From assembly GCA_905221605.1 (NCBI GenBank), contig CAJNDS010002435.1, forward strand, positions 779,277 to 843,276: 64,000 nucleotides of DNA, in the 5' to 3' direction. Below, in pieces: positions 1-12,238 of the stretch; position 1 is the stretch's first letter; each line of letters starts with the position of its first letter. Under the pieces are notes generated by a model that was not told the DNA's origin, did not search any database, and saw only the letters and a list, made by a program, of their open reading frames with translations. Source of the stretch: Symbiodinium natans (taxonomy: Eukaryota; Sar; Dinophyceae; Suessiales; Symbiodiniaceae). The position numbers and the translations under genes are program-made.

Positions 1-39
1 CTGACCTTTGCTCTCGGCGACCTCACATCGGATGGCGAG
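1..39 (+). CDS. Partial exon cut by the left edge
   Basis: Frame 1 reads LTFALGDLTSDGE and is followed directly by a good GT donor (GAG|GTAGGT). The codons are balanced and the donor is the strongest GT site nearby, so I read this as the end of an exon that starts outside the window. There is too little to name the protein. It could also be chance, because only 13 codons are visible. Confidence 0.3.
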
Positions 40-1611
40 GTAGGTCTGGGAATGGGGGATGCGATGTGTGACACGCTGTCCAAGCAGCCGATAGCCAGCA
101 ATGAAAAGCCCGTCCTCTCCAATCCACACATGTTGACTTAGGACTACTTGGAAATATTTTTTAATTTTTGGGCACTATAATTCCCAAGAAACAGCAAAAA
201 TGCTAACTTTTGCAGGGGTTCCGAGTTCAGTATAGTTAAGAGAGGGAGGAGCTTCCTAGGTGGCGGCAGATGGCAGTGCGGACCTCGTGGTGGACAAGAG
301 CACACTGGACTGCCCCTGAGACTTTGAAAAGTCTTGGGCTTGGTTCTTTGAGTTTCTGTTGGCAAGAAATGTATCGGGAACTGAAACTTAGACCCGAAGT
401 GTAGCCTGTTCTGAGTTGCAATTTTTCACCTTTGCCTTCGGCCCACAGAATCGATCCCCGACGCTGCAATCTGGACCTGAAGTGGAGCCGCGTTCTTTGT
501 GTTAGTGTCCCAGGTCCAGGGCCATGGTTTGTTCATTTGATCGGGAGCTTGCAGCGAAGTACTTGGCTTGACCAAACAAATGTTGGATCAACGCTGAGAG
601 TACCCCATAGACTTTTGCTCTTCCTGTGCCCGAGGCCTTCTTTGCAGCGATGCTGCCGCTGGGCTAATATGTCACTGGGCCCTTTCGTGTGTGAAGGGGG
701 TCTGTGTCAGTGTCCGTGGGTGATGATGCACGCGGCTTTCCACCGCGAGCCTGCCGCTTATTGCAGCGCCTCTGATCCGCTCAGCGACTCTCGAGTACTT
801 TGCCCGTTTACAATTGGGATCCATGCGCTTGTGTCCCAAGAGACTGGGCTGTAAGGTTGCGTCCACCGCATGCTGCGGCAAGGGGGCCTCTATGTTGTGA
901 TCTCTTTCCATGACACCGAGCCGTGCCTTGCAAAGTCGGGCTCTGGATTTCGGACATAAGACAGTACTAAGCGTGGCATTGTCCACAGCGGACCGAAGGG
1001 GAGTATTAACTCATGCGGTCCACTGGCGACTTGACAAGATCATCAGTGAAGGGTCTGCCGGGCTCATGATTGGAGCTTGGGGCACACGGCGCACAGCATA
1101 ACCAAGACGATAGTTGCACCTGGCCTCCGGTGATCGAGACGTGGTATCGGTTACAAAGCGACGCGAAAAACTAGAAGTCTGGCTTGAGCGTTTGTGAAGT
1201 CTGTGTCGGGCAGGATTTTGCCGCATTTTACAGGACACAGTGGCTGTCAGCAGAATCTCAGGACTTTCTGGTGTCGCTACTGTCCTTGGCCTTTGAGTTG
1301 GTGAGCCTCGTGGATCTCCAGAGAACTGTAGGACTGTTGGGAGAGGAAAGGGGGCGGTGTAATGTATAGGAGAGTATAGGAAATTCTTAACCGGAAGTCG
1401 ACGTGAGGGATGTTGTATGGTGCGTGACGAAATGGTCAGACCCCTTCTCTCTTCATCCACTCTGCGTCCTGGCGCTCCCAAAGTTGTTCAGTGTTGCCAT
1501 GGTTTTTCAGGACCCCCCGTCCGGGCAGTGACGCTTCGCAAGACTGCAGGAGACGAGGCCCAGATCTGGCTCCAAGAGTTTTCCGTGTTTACCTTGCTCA
1601 TCCTTGCTCTA
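40..1611. other. Stretch without a supported gene
   Basis: Short open frames occur on both strands, but none shows family motifs or paired splice signals. Probably intron or intergenic DNA of the gene cut by the left edge. I see no repeat or RNA gene. Confidence 0.4.
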
Positions 1612-1800
1612 GAACACTCTCGAGGCCTCGCCGCTCGCGGCTGCCCAGCGGCTGCGAGAGCAGCTGCATGCCTTCGAGGCGCAGAGATGGAGCGTCTTAC
1701 GGCGTTACGGTGTCCTTGAGCCCCGGTCCCATGTTGGGAGGCCGAGCGCCTAGAGTCGGCTCCGCTGCTGACGGCAAAGCGTCAGCAAGCTCTGGAGGCC
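1612..1800 (+). CDS. Two exon-like segments of a helical protein
   Basis: From about 1616 the frame reads TLEASPLAAAQRLREQ then LHAFEAQRWSVLRRYG (to about 1714). From 1738 a second frame reads EAERLESAPLLTAKRQQ followed by ALEAS. Both are rich in Ala, Leu, Glu and Arg with heptad-like spacing and look like one coiled coil. The frame shifts between them with AG at 1739-1740, so either a very short intron (about 30 bp) or an indel separates them. No homolog is recognised. It may belong with the exon at 3900. Confidence rests on composition only. Confidence 0.35.
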
Positions 1801-3899
1801 TCAAAGGGGCCCCCTCTCTCCTCCCTCCTCCCCTCCCTCCCCAAATCCACCCAAGAACAGCCTATCCTGTGCCATGTTTTTTTGGGGACGGGAGTATGGC
1901 AGAGCATGGTGAGAGGGTGAGACAAAGTGACTCGAAAGGCAGCGTGGCCGCGTGAGCTCAATTCGAGGACGGGCGCGGAGCACACTTTAAGGCTAGGCCC
2001 CTCATATGCCTGCATAGCTAACCTCGCTGTGACGTAATTCAGGATTCCACGCGTAGAAGGGCTGTGTATTTCTCTGCTGTATCGGGGCCCAACCTAACAC
2101 TTTCCACGTGTCCACTCAAGATCGCAGCATCAGGCATCCTCAGCTGCGCGATAACTTTGGGTCCGTATCTTCAACATCTTTGGACTGCACTTCCCTTGGG
2201 CCAGGCGACCAGAAGGGTCGATGGATAGCAGATACTGTTGGACGGCGTCGGTGCTTGTCTTGTGCAGGGTGCATTCGCTGTCGCCCCAGGATTCCTTTGT
2301 CAGTCGACGAGGCTGGCACCGAGTTGAGACTATCTTCCGGTTTACATTGGGCCGACAGGGGGCCCACCTTCCGACAAGAGCCCGGCCCACACACCCCTCA
2401 ACACGTAGCGCCCCTGCAGACGTGAAAGCCGCTTAGCCTGGGCGTTGAAGCTTGCACTGGTTTCGGTTAAGATTACAGAAGGGCCACAAACACGACAGCA
2501 CATAAACAGCTTGCGCCTTCAAGTGCGAGAAGAAATCTTGCGGACACATACATATATGTAGCAGGAGTTAACCTGTTTAACTATCGAAAAATACGCTGGC
2601 TCTCCCTATCGCTCTGAGCCCGAAGAATCCCAAATCCCAAAACTCCGCGTCCTCAGCTTCGGATCTGGCAGGCATACGCCCTTCTGTTCACGGATGCAGC
2701 TCCTTGGCTGCCGTGCTGAGCACAGTTGGAATGGAAGCATCGCCTAGAGCTAGAGAACAGAATGTTGAAACTTCAACAGCCTATTGCATGTGATTGTCTG
2801 TATATAGATATATATGTGTGTGTATACATATAGGTACAAAACATATGTATGTATGTATGTATATATATATATGTGTGTGTGTGTGTACGTATAGGTACAG
2901 ACATATGTGTGCGTATGTGTAGTATTGCATGCACGCTCGCACGCAAGCACTCTTGAAGGGAGGCTTCAGAGCTTGGAGGGGGGATCTCATTTAATGTCAC
3001 AGTATTAGGGCCGGGGGCTTGCTCAGGAGAAGCGGGAGTACGCCAAGAGTGACTTCCGAAGCGTGCCCGGACTGCATATAGGCACCGAGAGCCCATCCAT
3101 CCAGATTCGGTTCAGTCTGCGAGCATGAGAAGAATGGTCGGCTAGTGGCCATTTGTAGCTGATGATTGCTCGGCCACCTGCTCCTGGAAAATAAATGCAC
3201 AGGTTGGGAGATGGAGACCTTGAAACGCAGAGCGTCTCCCCTGCCATAGGTTCGACACCGTTGAAGGCCCAGCTAGGGTACACATAAAGTCCACATGGTT
3301 TCAAGCCTGGTGTGCCCAGGACCTCTCGGATTTCCGGCCGTCCTCCGAAGCGGAAGCACCCCTGCGGCTGGAAGAAGCTTTAGACTTCCTGCGGGCGATG
3401 CAGTGAGGGGAAACCAGCTGCAGAATCTGCATGTTTTAACGATCTACCGATAATCAATGGCCTCTTTTTTCCCTGTGTCTTGTTTCTCTATGTATGCATA
3501 TAGAGATAAACTAAATGGCCTGCATGCGCATGGCCGCGTGGGAAGTCCCGGGTTCGTTCAAAGGCCGCCAGGCAGGTGACATACCAACACCCTGAACCCT
3601 GAAGCCCTTGACCCAGAAATACCCAGAAGCAGCTGCGCTCAATGGAAGAAAGGGTGCTGGCGACGGGGCTTTCGCATGTCCTTAACGTTGGACTCCGTTG
3701 GACCTTGTGGGCTGCGATCTTTCAGCCTGAGCGCGCGCTGTGCTTTTGACCTGCATAACAGGAGCCATACCTGCGGTCACGCTAGATTCCGGTAGACACG
3801 GTTTGGTTTCTCTGGCTTCTGCTGGAGGCCGAGGCTTTCAAGAGACGAGTGCTTCACACTCCAAGCTTCAAAGCGTCGCATGCCAGCGGAAACCTGAAC
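1801..3899. other. Intron/intergenic stretch
   Basis: No gene supported. It holds the TA/GT microsatellite cluster near 2.8 kb and a telomere-like CCCTGAACCCTGAAGCCC stretch near 3590-3610. The rest is ordinary mixed sequence. Confidence 0.4.
2805..2930. repeat. Compound (TA)/(GT)/(ATGT) microsatellite
   Basis: Two successive blocks of alternating TATA, TGTG and ATGT units are visible (about 2805-2845 and 2845-2915), each ending in a GTATAGGTACA-like segment (2823-2839 and 2890-2900). This suggests local duplication of a compound repeat. It gives spurious Tyr/His/Thr-rich open frames on the - strand, which I rejected. Confidence 0.85.
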
Positions 3900-3995
3900 A
3901 GACGAGGATGGTCCAAAGCCTTGCGAGGCTGTGTCGGCCACGCTGCAGCTCGTCGAAAAGCTCGAGACGCTGCTCCGAAAGGCCTTTGTTGGGAG
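3900..3995 (+). CDS. Exon of an unidentified helical protein
   Basis: The frame reads TDEDGPKPCEAVSA then TLQLVEKLETLLRKAFVG. It starts just after an AG (CTGAACAG|AC) and runs into a stop about five codons after the Gly. The amphipathic helix with hydrophobics at a/d spacing is far more protein-like than the two alternative frames. The fold and function are not recognised. It may be part of the gene seen at 1.6-1.8 kb. Confidence 0.4.
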
Positions 3996-6202
3996 ACGGC
4001 CGGCCTAGTAAAGTCTGTAAAGTCTACAGTAAAACCGGTTGTGGTGCTGCAAGATTGCCAGGTTGACGGAGTAGATCAGAGTAGGCGCTTGCCGCGTGCT
4101 GCTAGCTGTTGATTGCGTTGGGGCGCTTGTTCCTGCGATGCAGAATAGGAGTCGCAGACGGCCGAGAAGAGCACCAAGCAGAGGCTGGCTGTTCCGAATT
4201 GGGGCGCTTTCTTGGTGCGGTTTGAGGGGTTCAGACTGCCATGCCGTGTTTCAGTCTCAGTGCAAAGACAATGCATTACGCCGATCTGCTTGGGGTTAGC
4301 AAGCCATGGACTTCTTACCTGGGCAGAGTAGACTCAGCCAAATGGCCTTGCTGAGGCACTTCTGGAGTCATTTTGGAGTGCCGTTGGAGCATGCGCCATG
4401 GGCACAAGCCACAAACCACACTCCCTGTGAGGGGCTCCGGCATCAACATCCCAGTGGGGACCAAACCAGCAGGGCCCCGAGAAGCAATTCCGTATACAAA
4501 TGAACCGGTAAATCAGCTAATCTGCGCTGGTTCTGGAAATCGTGTGGATCTTAAGTCTTAAGCCTTCGACGCGAGCAGCATGAGCTTCGAACAAAAGTTC
4601 CTTGAACCTGTCAGAAGCCTGAGATGTTGAGCAGAATCGCACTAAAAGTGCCAGCGCTTTTTGGGTTTCCGGGTGGATCCAACAAAAGCCTCAGCGGCAG
4701 TGTGCCACACGTTTGCATCATCAGGTGCAGTCCTTGCTCCAAACCCTTGTGCTGGCGCCCCTGGATGTCCTGCATCTTGCACGGCCGTGCCAGTAAGGAG
4801 GGTTGTGCAGCTTGTTCAGAGTTGGTTCTGCAATGGGCCTGGTGCGCCCGCCTCTTGCAAAGGATTGAGCCGAATAACCCCAAAGCTAGGGGAAGCCCAC
4901 TCGGATCCCCTGAAAAATGTAAGGGATGGGATGCTCTCTAAACTGGCGTTGACATGTCTCATCTATGCAATCTGCCTGCATCAAGACCCTGCTCTGAAGG
5001 CGCGAGTGGGCCACAGAAGGGCTTGAGGAGTGCAGGGTTATGCATGTTTTCTGCTCAGTTGAATTGTTTTATGCACAGGGGTGGTCAGGGTCATAGAGTT
5101 CAGCCCTCATGAATCTCGGACTTCTCAAGACATCGATCGCTGCCCCCAGACGCCTTAGCCCTGCACCCCTGCTGTACTCCACACAACCGGGTGAGAATGT
5201 GCCAAAGCTCTTCGCGCGACACATCAACCATAGACGAGATTGTGCTACAAGTAGCGTGCCGAGAATCATCCCGAGACCCCAGCTTCGCGGCACTTCAAGA
5301 CTTTGAGACTTGTCCAAGATACTTGCAACTTCTGGCTTGTGCAGGTCTAGTGTAGGTGTACGTGTGACCGTGCGTCCCGAAGTCGAATGTTTCACCAGGA
5401 GCGCAAGGCTTGCTTCGACAAGTTGCTAGGCGCGGTGTTGTTGGGTTGTGCAGCTTGAGCCGCCGAGCGGGAGCAATACTGGTGGTGAGTGCAACCCTCC
5501 TGACAGGCTGACAGGGTGAGGCTTCAGGTGCATTGGGTTTGAGTACGGTCCTCTTTTCGTTTTGTTGTTTCTTGGTGGCTGTGCGGGCAGGGGGTGGGGT
5601 GGTGCGGAGTGGAATTCTTGGCATCTTGCTATGAGTTGACGTAGGGCCTGAGGAGAAAATTCGAGAGTTTCTGTTCCAAGCTTGTTTTCGCTTGTGACTG
5701 TGGTCGCGTTGCCGGTTGACGGCTTTGGTGAATGACACCTTCAAAAGCCTGCGAGCCCTACATCTGCAAATTCCGAGGCTCTGTTCGGTTTGGCGTAGTC
5801 GTCAAAGCCCCACACAGGAGCCCTCGACAGCCACCTCACCAAGGCACCCGGCTGTGGGATGATGGAGCTCGTGTTGCTCGGAGTTGTGGGTCAGGTTTCT
5901 CTGTACGTGAGTATGTTGACCCCGGCTAGTTTGGGTCACAGTTTCGCGACCGTGACTTTCGTGAAGAGGAGATGTGTGTCAGGGGTGGGAACGTCTCGGA
6001 TGCAAGGGAAAGCGGGCTTGGCTTGCCTAAACCTTTATGTGTGTCTTTGACGTCCGGCAGAGTGGCTCGACGTGGAGTGCCTACCGAGGCTGGGCGGGTG
6101 CTGGTTCCGGCCTGCTCCCTAGGCGCGCCAGGGTTGAGCCCTTAGAGCGACGTGTCCGAACATGGCAGGAACATGGGTTGAGGAGTTCGAAAGGTTCATA
6201 GC
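3996..6202. other. Stretch without a supported gene
   Basis: Several 60-150 codon open frames overlap here on both strands without motifs, helical periodicity or usable splice pairs. I see no repeat or RNA gene. Confidence 0.35.
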
Positions 6203-6265
6203 TTGAGTTCTGAGAGTTCAGAAGAAGCCGGCACCGATTCCAAGAGTGAGCTGCAGGATTTCGGA
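6203..6265 (+). CDS. Possible acidic exon
   Basis: The frame gives SSESSEEAGTDSKSELQDF, a Ser/Glu-rich stretch of the kind common in disordered protein segments. Nothing upstream or downstream anchors it, so it is only a candidate exon. Confidence 0.22.
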
Positions 6266-9200
6266 AAGGGTGCGTGTTTTGCCAGCTTTCAGATATGTTC
6301 TGAGTCTGCATATCCCGAAATCTTTCAGCTTCCCACGTTCCTGCAGATGTTACGGGTGACATCACTCGGTCTCATTGTAAGTGCTGAGCACCCAAATTGG
6401 TGCAGGACGCCTGGCCTTCGAGGCCTCAACCTCAGTTCAGAGCTCCACAAGCAACTCCCCCCACAAAGAATCGGGAGACTCCTTTGAATGGCCATGAACA
6501 CCATTGAACACCAAACATATTTGCTTCAAGTTGTACATTTTGTTGTCCGGCGGAGCCAGGAGGGTCGAAAGGTTCACGGCCACATTACACGAGGGTTTTC
6601 GGGATTCTGAGGGTGAGATTTTATGCGGCTGACGGGTGCCGCATCTCCACTACGAAGAAGCAGTTGGCGAGCAAGACGACAGCACCTGCAATCTAGAGCT
6701 TGGCTTACCTGAATCAAGGCTGGCTTAGAGTTCCTAGCTGTGCTTGCACCCTATAGGTCCTAAATCCCGATATAGAGCTCTCTGCAAGTGCTGTTTCTTT
6801 GCTACACTTGAGGACGACAGGTCTGCCTGTCTTTTCAATGTATGAGAACTGATAACGCATGTGTAGCGGGTCTTTGCTTAGCTTGGGGCACTGTGCGAGG
6901 ATCAGCCGAACATTCCTGTAGGCCTGTCTTGACGTCAACATGTAAGCTCTTTCTTTGAAAGACCCCTTCCAGTGCTTGGATCAGTAGTGATACCCCGCAG
7001 TGCGACACGGTAATCGAAAGAGCCCGCCGTGCAGCACAGCTCACAGGTGTCCAGCAGAGGGCACAGCGTGGAATCCTGCGAGAGCCGCGGAGCTCATTGA
7101 GGGAAGGGCTTCTGGTGTTTTGCTTGTTTTTGCTCATATAGCATGGTACAAGTATGTGTGGACCGATCAGCTTTTCTTGAAAGCGTGTCAGGTGTGGTAC
7201 CGTGCAAGTTAGACAGCCTTGGCAACTGTCAGTTCGGAAGCACTATCGTTCACAGGCAGAGCTTTTCATGGCCCGCCCAAGATGCTGAAAGCATGGATTT
7301 CTGACGTTGCGCAGCATGCTTTTTCCACCCTTTTCCAAGAAGATATTGTTAAATGTTGAGGCCCTCGCTCGAGTACTCTTGGCTCTGAGTTTGGGAAGTT
7401 TTCACCTCACGGATAACAAAAAACAAAAAGTGTGTAATAAAGAAACATATCTTGCCTTTTTTAAACTTCATTTTATTCATTTTTTGAAAATTGTGATGAT
7501 AATTCATCGAAATTTATACAATCATCACTTTCTTTACCTAAATTATATATGTTATACTTCATTACATTGATATTTCATTGTACAGACTTGTTAAACATAA
7601 ATGAAATTAAATATATTGATATTTTAACAAATAAATAAGTGTTATACTTTATTACATTCATTGAACAGACTTGTTAAACACAAAATAAACTAAATCTATT
7701 GATATTTTATTCTCAAAATTGAACTCCCCCCTGTCCCAAAGTGCGAGCGTCCTCAAAGGCTCCACTCCTCTGAGGAGGCCAGAAAAGTTGGAGGGCAATT
7801 GGAAAATCCAAGCCCTCAGGTCCGTGACGATGTGATGTCAGGATGACGGCGAAACCAGACAGTCGGACCTCACGGTCACGGTGACGGTGGGGGCATTGCA
7901 TGAAGGAGTACCCTTTTCTCGAAAAACTTTCAGAGGGCTGACGGGAACCCCTGCTAACACGGAGTAAACCTCAAGGCCAGCTACACCAGCTTTCGGGATA
8001 AGCGGAAGGGAGGGAGGATAAGCACCATAACAATTTCGTCAAAAAACATGTTCTCTATGAAGTGGGCTGCGTGGGGCACCCGAGCCAAGTTGAAAACATT
8101 GCGTATCATCAAAAAACACCATGTCTCTATGAAATGACAAGCGTGGGGGAAGCGAGTCCAGCAGGGGAATTTCTTCCTTGCTTTGGGCAGATCTCGGCAC
8201 AAGGCCAGCAGCCATTGATTGTTTCGGACCTAGCACGCGTCGGAAACCACATTTTCGTGCATCTGAAGCCCACTGACATCATAAAGGCCTTTTGTGTCAG
8301 GTCTGTCTGCGGGGTCCTGGGGAGTGCCCGATTTCGTCGCGAATCCTGAGTGCTCCTGCAGCTCGGTGCTTTCAAGACTTCGCCCGTAGCGCGTGGGAAA
8401 CTTAGCCAGGTTTGTCGACATCAAGCGTTCGTTGCATGGGGTTCTTTCATCCGTGCAAGGTTAGATCGCCCCCTGAACGTGCGCCGAAGCCGTGAAGAAA
8501 TGTTTCCTTCCCCTGAGGCCGGTTGCTGCACTGGTTCGGCATGGAGCTCCTGCGACAAAATGGCCAAGCGGAGGCATCCGCAGTCGGGTGGCCACCAACC
8601 TCCAACCTAACCAGGGAGAGCAGGAGCCGAGCTCCAGTAAGTGCGAGCCGTGCCAGCATTGCATAATGGCATAGGAAGCTTCTGTTTGAATGGGGGCACA
8701 TGACAAAACCACCGCAGGTGCTTCGGCCACGGCCCTTCGCGCTGAACACATGCAACCGGTGAAGATCTCGGTGCTGTGTCTTTCGGTTCGAGACGCACCC
8801 CGGATCAGTCGAGCGCTTTCATGTGCTATCATCAGGACGCCACGTTTGTGCACTGAGGCTGAAGTTTTCTGACAATCACAGAGTAACGGCCATGCCGGAT
8901 GTCACGATCGAGGATGGGCTTTGGGAGGTTATAGACTGACCAGGAGCAGGATTAACCGCCTGCCACGTTCGTAGCCTATGCCATCTCACTCCCAAATGGG
9001 ATGAGTTATAGTTAGAAGACGTTCATCGTGCGGACATTTGCTGCATGGTGCTCCTGAGGGCCTCACTAGGGGCCATTTAAGGCCATGGGGACGGTACCAA
9101 TGGGCTTTGTGAAGTGTGCCCACGCGGCGAGCAACGCAGAGGAAGGAAGGTTCCGAGATGCTAGTCCTGACGTAGAGCTGTTGGCAGGAAGGGAGACTAC

Positions 9201-10632
9201 CTCGACAGCGTTTTGGCGAGTTCATCACTCTTTACGACAGGCATGCAGCTGGGAAATGGGATGTGTGCTGCATGGATGCATTGCCGGCATCACCACTTAA
9301 CGTTCAAGCAGCACCCCGAGCCCTGTCCCGGGATGAGAGTGCCGTGCACTGCGCATGCCAGGTCGGATGCCAAAGAAAGCAAGGAGCTTGGAGAGGGGTT
9401 TGGCGACGTATGGTTGCAACCCGCGAAACATTGAGCAAAGTGGCGGCGAGGCTGCCGGCGGTCCAGGACGTGATCTACAGAAGTCGGGGAGGTTTTTTAA
9501 AGGGCATAGTAGCTTAAGATCAGACCAGCTAACGAGGTTTCGACTGCCTCCTGACCTCTTATGCGCTGGACCTCTCTCCGAATGTGTTCCGTGCGCCCCC
9601 CAGAATCCGTGGTCGACAGTGGGAGACTCCGGACCAGGAGTGACAAGGACACGGTTAAACATTCAGCATCCTGTGCCGTTGGTGGCGAGGTTTTGTGCGC
9701 ACTGCGGCTCACGTTATCAGACCTGGCGGTGTGCGCTGACCTTGGGGCGTCGGTATGTTTTTGCACTCATGAATTCAGTGTTAATATAATTCCTCAGCCT
9801 CCTGGCAACACATACATGCGTATTCACGCAGACGTTTCCCAACATTGTACTATGCCTGGAGATTGACGAGGAAACTTTCCCACAGAATTCTCGAACCGTC
9901 GAACCTTCGATTCTGAGTGTTCAGGGGAGAGAGGGACAGGGACAAGAAGCAAGGCAGCTCTTTTGGAGCCTATGCCTTGCAGAAACAAGAAGTGGCGGTT
10001 GAGACACATGCGCCGATTCACTTCCCTTGCATGGCTGCGCGTCGCAGCCGAGGTGGGCGAATTTTGGCCCTCTTGCATATGACACTGACCACGACGAGGT
10101 CGGGGGATCCCTTGCCCATCCTGAAAATCAAAGAGGAAGATAAAGGGGAAGGGTACAAATTGGTACAAAGAAACCTTGAAGCTTCGAAAGTTGCGAGAAA
10201 GTACGTTCAATACTGACGTGGATGAAGGACTGGGGTCAATAAAGTGTTGGTCGAGTTAAAGCTGGAACGCATCGAGGTCATGGGGCACGTTTGGCATTGT
10301 GTTGCCGTGACGTGTGGTGCTTCGCTTTGGGGTGGAAGGACGAGTTGTGTTGGAATTTTACGGACAGGGCATGCCTGTCTGTGATCAGAAGGGTTGCGTA
10401 GCACTCAAGACGCGAGGCGCCGCGCCATCCGAATTTGCTTCAAGCCATGAAGAATTGCATCAAACAGCCCAGCAGCTGTAAACAGCCAAAGCACGAGGCA
10501 CGGAACTCTGACCTTTGACGCAGACCTCCGTGCAGAAGCCTTCCCCCATTAGCCCTTAGCCTCTGTTTGAAGTACTAGGTGGCAGTGAACCGCCAAAATA
10601 CAAAAACAAGTGCAGGGGCCTTTTGAGCTACC
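6266..10632. other. Long gene-poor stretch
   Basis: Open frames near 8.35-8.9 kb and 9.1-9.8 kb are long enough to notice, but they overlap on both strands and show no motif. Apart from the AT-rich island (entered separately) I see no repeat or RNA. It is probably intergenic DNA upstream of J-domain gene 1. Confidence 0.35.
7400..7712. repeat. AT-rich island with a 90-bp imperfect tandem duplication
   Basis: This block is strikingly AT-rich compared with its surroundings. Copy 1 (7551-7640) and copy 2 (7641-7712, truncated) both begin GTTATACTT(C/T)ATTACATT, share CAGACTTGTTAAACA and both reach TATTGATATTTTA. The composition changes abruptly at both sides (near 7400 and 7715). The origin is unknown: an inserted element, organelle-derived DNA or a local matrix-like sequence are all possible. 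Confidence 0.7.
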
Positions 10633-11913
10633 ATGCCGCGAGCCGACTACTACGCCTTGCTCGGCATTCCCAAGAATGCCACAAGTGAGGAGATCCGGAA
10701 AGCCTACAGCCGCTCAAATGTTACCTACAAGAATGTACAAGTAACATGTAATGATATAAACATGTAAGATTGCAGTCTTTCCTCGGCTTGGGCTGTAGCA
10801 GTCGGCATTGGCACGTCGCAGCGGATCAGAGCATCAGACAGGGATGCGCAGTAGTTGCGGTCTGAATGCTATGAAGGATTTCCGACGGAGGAACTCCCAT
10901 AGGCTTTGGGACCCTTATGCTCTCATGCCATGAGGGAAATGCCCAAACTCAAACTTATGCGCCTGAAGGCGTTTGCCTCCCCTCTCCCCCCTCGCCCGCT
11001 GAACTGCACAGCCCCGTCCACATGCTAAGAACAGCAAGCGCTGCGGCACCATCCGGACAAGAACCCTGGCAATGTGGCTGAAGCCACCGCCAAGTTCAAG
11101 CTCGCTACTTGGCCTGGCTTAAAGCAGTTCTCGCAGATGTGCAGCAAGAAGTTCTGGCCTCTGAGCCCTGAGGCGTGTAAGCGTGTGAACATGTGTCAAC
11201 CCTCAAGGTTTCTAAGCGAACCTATATAGGCGAAACTGCTGGCCGAGGTGGTGCTCTGTAGCCCCCTTGTACAGAATCTCGAAACGCATCCTCTTCGACT
11301 TGAGGGCCGTAATCCCGCAGAGGTCTCGGAAGCCTACTCCGTGCTGCGCCGCAGCTACATCACTGCTACATCTTGTGTTCAGGGCATGTTGAGGATCGGT
11401 GTGGCACTTTGCAGCCTTCGACCAGGTGCACAGAACGAGCGTCGCTGCGTTGCTACATCAATCCATGCTAGCGCGGAGAAAACAGAGTAAGAGGAAGCGA
11501 AGGATGCACGAGCGATGGAGTGGCAAATGATACTTGTGGACTGATAGCCAGTAGGGAATGAGGAGTACGAGGTTTCCTTGCCTCGAATGTTGCAGGGAGG
11601 CTCAGCCAAATCTGCCACTGAGCCTCTGACTTAACCGGAGCATTCGGGGGAGTGACCGAGCATTCGGGCTGAAAGGAAATCCTGTGCCCAAACGCTCAGG
11701 AACGACCCCGCAAAGCGGGCTGCTTACGATGGTGGCAGCCTCTCAGGCGATGGGGTTGGGCGGATTGGAATCGTTTGCTGTATTTTGCTGTAGCACGGCT
11801 CTAGGACATTCGCGATGCACAGCTTCAGGCGATTGTGCGGCTGAGCCCGCCTTCACTACGTCGATGGCCCACAACCTTTTCAGGGACGTTTTCGGTGCCT
11901 CGCCCGCAGCCGG
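10633..11913 (+). CDS. DnaJ-type J-domain co-chaperone, gene 1
   Basis: J-domain proteins stimulate the ATPase of Hsp70 and deliver clients. Exon 1 starts at ATG 10633 and reads MPRADYYALLGIPKNATSEE then IRKAY (helices I and II, ending near 10720). Exon 2 (about 11035-11103) carries ALRHHPDKNPGN with the invariant HPD loop, then AEATAKFKL. Exon 3 (from 11323) reads VSEAYSVL (helix III). Exon 4 (about 11700-11731) reads NDPAKRAAYD (helix IV). Exon 5 (about 11850-11913) reads FTTSMAHNLFRDVFGAS, like the Phe-rich segment that follows the J domain in DNAJB-type proteins. The exon 2 donor is GC; the exon 1 and exon 3 donors are ambiguous. No signal peptide or zinc-finger domain is visible. The 3' end is unresolved: the frame after exon 5 stops at 11917, or the gene continues into the helical exons from 12.2 kb. 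Confidence 0.8.
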
Positions 11914-12238
11914 TTAGTCTCCATTGTTGCTCTTGTTATGGCTTTGCTGGTGCTGTAGACTGAAACACGCCTTGATCTCAGATAGAGAGAAGTGTGCGTG
12001 CGAGTCTTCACCAGTGTGCCCCCTGCATTTCTCATCCGGGATTTCCGGGATAGCTGCACCTTTGATAAATCTTTGGCGGTTGGGCAGACCCTCATTACTG
12101 TTAATGCGTGGAGTGAGATGAGCTTTGCACAGACTAACCAATCTCCTCGAAAAAAAATCAAATTCGCGCAGTGGGTACTAGGGACCTCTCTTCTACTTCG
12201 TGAACCCCTCAACTATACACCCTAAAGGTGGCACACCA

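Noticed and set aside
2750-2950. Open frames rich in His/Thr/Tyr on the - strand
   Set aside because: They are translations of the TA/GT microsatellite, with no codon bias or motif.
3585-3612. Telomere (CCCTGAACCCTGAAGCCC)
   Set aside because: Only two to three degenerate units; interstitial trace, not a chromosome end.
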